Assembly: GCA_035376985.1 (NCBI GenBank)
Contig: DAOSSA010000023.1
Coordinates: forward strand, 1 to 36,306
Length of the DNA stretch: 36,306 nt
DNA from: Brevifilum sp029548365
Lineage (GTDB): Bacteria > Chloroflexota > Anaerolineae > Anaerolineales > Anaerolineaceae
Direction of reading: 5' to 3'
The position numbers were made by a program, and so were the translations under genes. Positions 33,039 through 36,306 of the stretch are shown here, in pieces. The notes under the pieces were generated by a model, which was not told the origin of the DNA, ran no database searches, and worked only from the letters and a program-made list of their open reading frames with translations. Position 1 is the stretch's first letter. Every line of letters begins with the position of its first letter.

Positions 33039-34148
33039 ATGATTGATTCAAGCTTCATCATTGGCATCACAGGAAATATCGCTACGGGAAAAAGCGTGAT
33101 TCGCCACATGCTGGCTAACGCTGGCCTGTTCGGTCTCGACGCGGATTCCATCGCCAACCGCATGTTGTATCCGGGAACAAGGTCCTACCAGCAGGTGTTG
33201 GATACCTTTGGCCCAGAGATTAAAACCGAGCATGGTCAAATTTCCAACAAAAAACTCGGGCAGATCGTTTTCAACGATCTCCGCGCATTAGAAAAACTTG
33301 AAGCACTCGTCCACCCCGAGGTGACCGAAACCATTTACAATCGGATCCAGACTGCCGGGCATCCGGTGGTCTCCATCGAGGCGATCAAACTCATTGAAGC
33401 GGGTCTCAGCAGCCATTGCGATAAAATTTGGGTCAGCTATGCTTCTGTTGACCATCAAATGCGACGTTTACGAAGTTCGCGGGCTCTAACGAATCAAGAA
33501 GCAAGAGCCAGGATCAATTCCCAACCCCCGCAAATCGACAAATTCGCTCGCGCCGACGTGATCATTAATACAGAAACAACATTTAAAGACACCTGGTTAA
33601 GGACACAACGGGCGCTTAATGATACAATTCAATCAATAAATAATTTTGCGCCTCTGCACATTAATATTTCAAAGGACTGGTTCGCCACTTCCGTCAACTC
33701 CGTACCTGCAACACAGTTAGAAAGAGCATGGAAGGAACTGACCCGGCAATCTCTCTCTGACCTGTATGAATCCCTTGGGTCAAAAATGGTTCTTACACTC
33801 TCAAAAAATGAGCACATCCAGGCATTCATCCTCTGGGAAAGCTGGAATTTTTCTGGCACCCTGTACAGGGTTTTCCCTGGTGAATTCTTCGATGCTCTGC
33901 CTTCCCTGGTTTTTAATGCCTTTGAGAAGCATGCTCAATTCCACCAGGTGGAGATCTTGCTGGTTGCCAACAAAATGCTTGAGGCTGGAGAAATTCACCC
34001 CGAACAATTCGCGTTTAATCTTCAGCTTCCTGCTCAAATCACCTACCCGGCCTGGCAAATTGCGGCTCAAAAAGCAGTTTGTAACAAACCTACCTCGATC
34101 TGGCATAAAGTGTTGGCGCAGCCCTTTGAATCGATCAATGCAGTTTAG
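33039..34148 (+). CDS. coaE: Dephospho-CoA kinase with C-terminal extension of unknown function
   Basis: The N-terminal 200 residues are a dephospho-CoA kinase, the last step of CoA synthesis. They have the P-loop GITGNIATGKS (residues 9-19), LDADSIANR, the LVHPEV motif and the RARINSQ lid region. The protein is 369 residues, whereas CoaE is usually about 200. The remaining 165 residues show a mixed alpha/beta pattern (ALPSLVFNAFEKHAQ, VEILLVANKML) that I cannot assign. An acetyltransferase-like fold is a guess only. The frame is continuous through the join, so a frameshift fusion is unlikely. The c-di-AMP synthase gene follows after 21 bases, so the genes are probably co-transcribed. Confidence 0.88.
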   Translation: MIDSSFIIGITGNIATGKSVIRHMLANAGLFGLDADSIANRMLYPGTRSYQQVLDTFGPEIKTEHGQISNKKLGQIVFNDLRALEKLEALVHPEVTETIYNRIQTAGHPVVSIEAIKLIEAGLSSHCDKIWVSYASVDHQMRRLRSSRALTNQEARARINSQPPQIDKFARADVIINTETTFKDTWLRTQRALNDTIQSINNFAPLHINISKDWFATSVNSVPATQLERAWKELTRQSLSDLYESLGSKMVLTLSKNEHIQAFILWESWNFSGTLYRVFPGEFFDALPSLVFNAFEKHAQFHQVEILLVANKMLEAGEIHPEQFAFNLQLPAQITYPAWQIAAQKAVCNKPTSIWHKVLAQPFESINAV

Positions 34149-34169
34149 TTTAATTTTTTTAAGTTTCGT

Positions 34170-35066
34170 ATGGCTCAATTCTTAAACGACCTCTCATTTC
34201 TTATCCAGCGCTTTGGTTGGACCGACTTACTCGATATCGTCCTGGTTGGCGCAGTCTTTTTTATCGTTCTGATGTTCCTGCGTGATACTGAAGCCCTGGT
34301 GTTGCTAAGAGGGGTGTTCTTTATCATCGTCCTTCTGGCATTGTTTACCAGCCTGATCGAACTACCGGCTTTCTCCTGGCTGATCAGAACGGTTTTGCCA
34401 GCCCTGCTGTTTGCCATTCCGGTTATTTTCGCCCCAGAAATTCGGCGCACATTAGAGCGGGTTGGCCGGGCAGGAAATATGTCTTTCTTGATCCGTACGC
34501 GCAACATCACCGAAAGACAATTCCTGGAAACATTGGATGCGGTCATCAAAGCCAGCGGGCGCCTTTCTGAACGCCACCATGGGGCTCTGATTATCATTCA
34601 ACGCAACCAGGGGCTGGGCGAGTATGTAAGCACCGGCGTATCATTGAACGCCCAGGTGACGCCCGAATTGCTGTTACAAATTTTTTATCCCAACACGCCC
34701 CTGCATGATGGTGCTGTCATCATCGTCAATGATAGGCTGGTTGCCGCCTCCTGCGTGATGCCGCTCTCATCCAGCGGTGTGCTCAACCGCTCGCTCGAAC
34801 ACACACTGGGATTGCGCCATCGTGCTGCCCTTGGCATCACAGAAGTCAGTGATGCCGTTGCCGTCGTAGTCTCCGAAGAAACCGGCAGTATTTCCATCGC
34901 CCAGGACGGTAAAATATTTCACCGCCTCAATATGGAACGGTTTCAAAACACCCTGCTGGCATTCTTCCAGGCAGCCGAGTTAAAGCAAGAAAAAAGCCTG
35001 GCAACCCGCTTATTATCCCTGTTCACCACAGGCAAAGGCGCAGATAAAGAGGGTGATGAATTATGA
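34170..35066 (+). CDS. cdaA: Diadenylate cyclase CdaA
   Basis: The 298-residue protein has three N-terminal membrane segments (about 22-38, 44-62 and 72-90) and a cytoplasmic DAC domain. The catalytic DGA motif (residues 180-182, in TPLHDGAVIIVN) and RHR motif (216-218, in LGLRHRAALGITE) are intact, as is GALIIIQR. It makes c-di-AMP from two ATP and is the CdaA class. Its stop overlaps the start of the YbbR-type regulator by 4 bases (ATGA), as in the classic cdaA-cdaR pair. No glmM is seen before the window end. The start ATG 34170 lies 21 bases after the CoaE stop with a weak ribosome binding site. Confidence 0.96.
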   Translation: MAQFLNDLSFLIQRFGWTDLLDIVLVGAVFFIVLMFLRDTEALVLLRGVFFIIVLLALFTSLIELPAFSWLIRTVLPALLFAIPVIFAPEIRRTLERVGRAGNMSFLIRTRNITERQFLETLDAVIKASGRLSERHHGALIIIQRNQGLGEYVSTGVSLNAQVTPELLLQIFYPNTPLHDGAVIIVNDRLVAASCVMPLSSSGVLNRSLEHTLGLRHRAALGITEVSDAVAVVVSEETGSISIAQDGKIFHRLNMERFQNTLLAFFQAAELKQEKSLATRLLSLFTTGKGADKEGDEL

Positions 35067-36292
35067 AACACCTTCGCAGGATCATTCGCAGCCTCCCCAC
35101 CCTTCTGACGGCTCTGGTCTTTGCCACCATTGTATGGATCTACGCAGTCACCCTGGCAGACCCCACTGAAACACGTACCTACCCCAGGCCCCTGCCCATG
35201 GAGATCATCGGCCTGGATCCAGATCTGACCATCATCAATGAAATTACTCAACAGGTTCATTTGACAATTCGCGCGCCATCCTCATTTCACACACAACTCG
35301 AAAATGACATCAACCTGATCGATGTGGTGCTCGACCTATCCGGTCTGGAATCTGGGGTGCATACCCTGACCCCTCAGGTCAACCTTGCCCTTTCGCCAGC
35401 TGAAATCACGCGCGTAATGCCAGCCAATGTAACCGTTAAATTAGATGCAATCGTCACTGAAAGTTTTCCCATCAACCTGAAGGTGGTTGGAAACCCAACG
35501 ATTGGTTTTGAAGCCCAGACGCCAGTATTGAGCGATGAAAACGTGCTCATCTCCGGCCCCAAATCGCTGATTGAAACAATCGACCATATCGACGCTGAGA
35601 TCAATATTTCCGATGCAACCGAAGATGTCCAGCGCATGATCGAACTGACCCCGCTGGATGCAGAGGATGTTCCAGTTACAGGAATCAACCTTAACCCAGC
35701 CTCCGTACAGGTCACTGTACCGGTCACCCAGCGCGGTGGGTTCAGAACAGTGGTGGTAAAAATTGTCACCAGCGGACAGGTAGCCCCCGGGTACCGGCTG
35801 ACCAACATTTTTTCTTCTCCACCGGCTGTAACCATCTTTTCAGCAGATTATGACCTGGTCGATTCTATTCCGGGTTATGTTGAAACAGCGCCAATCAACC
35901 TGAATATGGCCAGCGAAGATATCGAGATCAGGGTTGCTCTGAACCTCCCTGAGGGCATTAACGTGGTGGGCAGCCAGAATGTCACCATTCAAATTAGTAT
36001 CGACCCCATCGAGAGCAGCATCCGCTTTATCAATGTCCCCATACAAATTAGAGGCCTGGGAGCCGGCTTCGTGGTTGAAATTTCACCTGAAAGTGTGGAC
36101 ATTTTCCTCTCTGGTCCGTTACCGCTGTTGGACGGGCTCAACCTGGAAGACATCTTTGTCCTGATTAACCTTTCAGACCGGGGACCGGGGACATACCAAT
36201 TAGCGCCAACGGTTTTGCTGGAAAATAACCTGATTAGTGTTGATGCCATCCTGCCAAGTTCCATCGAAGTGACTATCACCGAAGCGGAATAA
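35063..36292 (+). CDS. ybbR: YbbR/CdaR-domain protein, regulator of CdaA
   Basis: The 409-residue protein has one N-terminal membrane segment (about residues 11-31) and four beta-rich YbbR-type repeats outside the membrane (about 40-125, 130-220, 225-310 and 315-405). Each repeat ends with a strand of the type VTVKLD, VQVTVP or VTIQISI. CdaR homologues bind and regulate CdaA. The 4-base overlap with cdaA supports the pairing. The coding region is complete; the stop is 14 bases before the window end. Confidence 0.93.
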   Translation: MKHLRRIIRSLPTLLTALVFATIVWIYAVTLADPTETRTYPRPLPMEIIGLDPDLTIINEITQQVHLTIRAPSSFHTQLENDINLIDVVLDLSGLESGVHTLTPQVNLALSPAEITRVMPANVTVKLDAIVTESFPINLKVVGNPTIGFEAQTPVLSDENVLISGPKSLIETIDHIDAEINISDATEDVQRMIELTPLDAEDVPVTGINLNPASVQVTVPVTQRGGFRTVVVKIVTSGQVAPGYRLTNIFSSPPAVTIFSADYDLVDSIPGYVETAPINLNMASEDIEIRVALNLPEGINVVGSQNVTIQISIDPIESSIRFINVPIQIRGLGAGFVVEISPESVDIFLSGPLPLLDGLNLEDIFVLINLSDRGPGTYQLAPTVLLENNLISVDAILPSSIEVTITEAE

Positions 36293-36306
36293 GGCATCAA
36301 AGTTTG

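Overview
The window looks like chromosomal DNA of an Anaerolineae-type Chloroflexota bacterium, probably from a draft or metagenome-assembled genome. This rests on a DUF2298 (Chlor_Arch_YYY) membrane protein, which is typical of Chloroflexi and Archaea, on two kinds of dispersed palindromic repeat, and on the general family mix. A run of exactly 100 N (3384-3483) marks a scaffold join. There are no rRNA or tRNA genes, no CRISPR array, no insertion sequence and no prophage. The taxonomic call is inference, because no marker gene search was possible.

Layout. Positions 1-1296: 3' part of a lysine 2,3-aminomutase gene, closed by a terminator. 1575-4385: two adjacent PII-like (DUF970/DarA-type) c-di-AMP receptor homologues, an MFS transporter cut by the gap, then msrB-msrA. 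4472-6967: a NYN/LOTUS RNA-binding protein, a small alarmone-hydrolase-like HD protein and a DUF2804 protein. 7117-9381: a Crp-family regulator, a 2[4Fe-4S] ferredoxin and a DUF438-hemerythrin-PAS protein, closed by a terminator. 13830-9565 (minus strand): a phosphofructokinase homologue lacking key catalytic residues, followed by a GH38 alpha-mannosidase. 14187-18614: an ECF vitamin/metabolite transporter operon (S, fused AA', T) ending in a SAM hydrolase (DUF62), with a structured 5' leader and two strong hairpins between the S and A genes. 18903-22708: YjbQ, a palindromic repeat, a YgiQ radical SAM protein, and an overlapping SUKH-domain / putative cysteine-peptidase pair. 26798-22797 (minus): DUF2298 protein then glutamyl-tRNA synthetase. 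27166-31495: a 7TM-GAF-coiled-coil-ATPase sensor without a phospho-acceptor His, an LCP cell-wall ligase, and a tyrosine-recombinase homologue with a degenerate active site behind a consensus sigma70 promoter. 32966-31527 (minus): tilS. 33039-36292: a C-terminally extended dephospho-CoA kinase, cdaA and a YbbR/CdaR protein.

Two themes connect distant genes. Cyclic di-AMP is made at the right end (cdaA-ybbR), and candidate receptors for it lie at the left end. Nucleotide and SAM metabolism recur (HD alarmone hydrolase, SAM hydrolase, several radical SAM enzymes). The most unusual items are the pseudo-phosphofructokinase, the pseudo-recombinase, the SUKH/peptidase pair, the structured leader and intercistronic hairpins of the ECF-DUF62 operon, and two genes whose -10 boxes sit only six bases before the ATG, which suggests leaderless transcripts.
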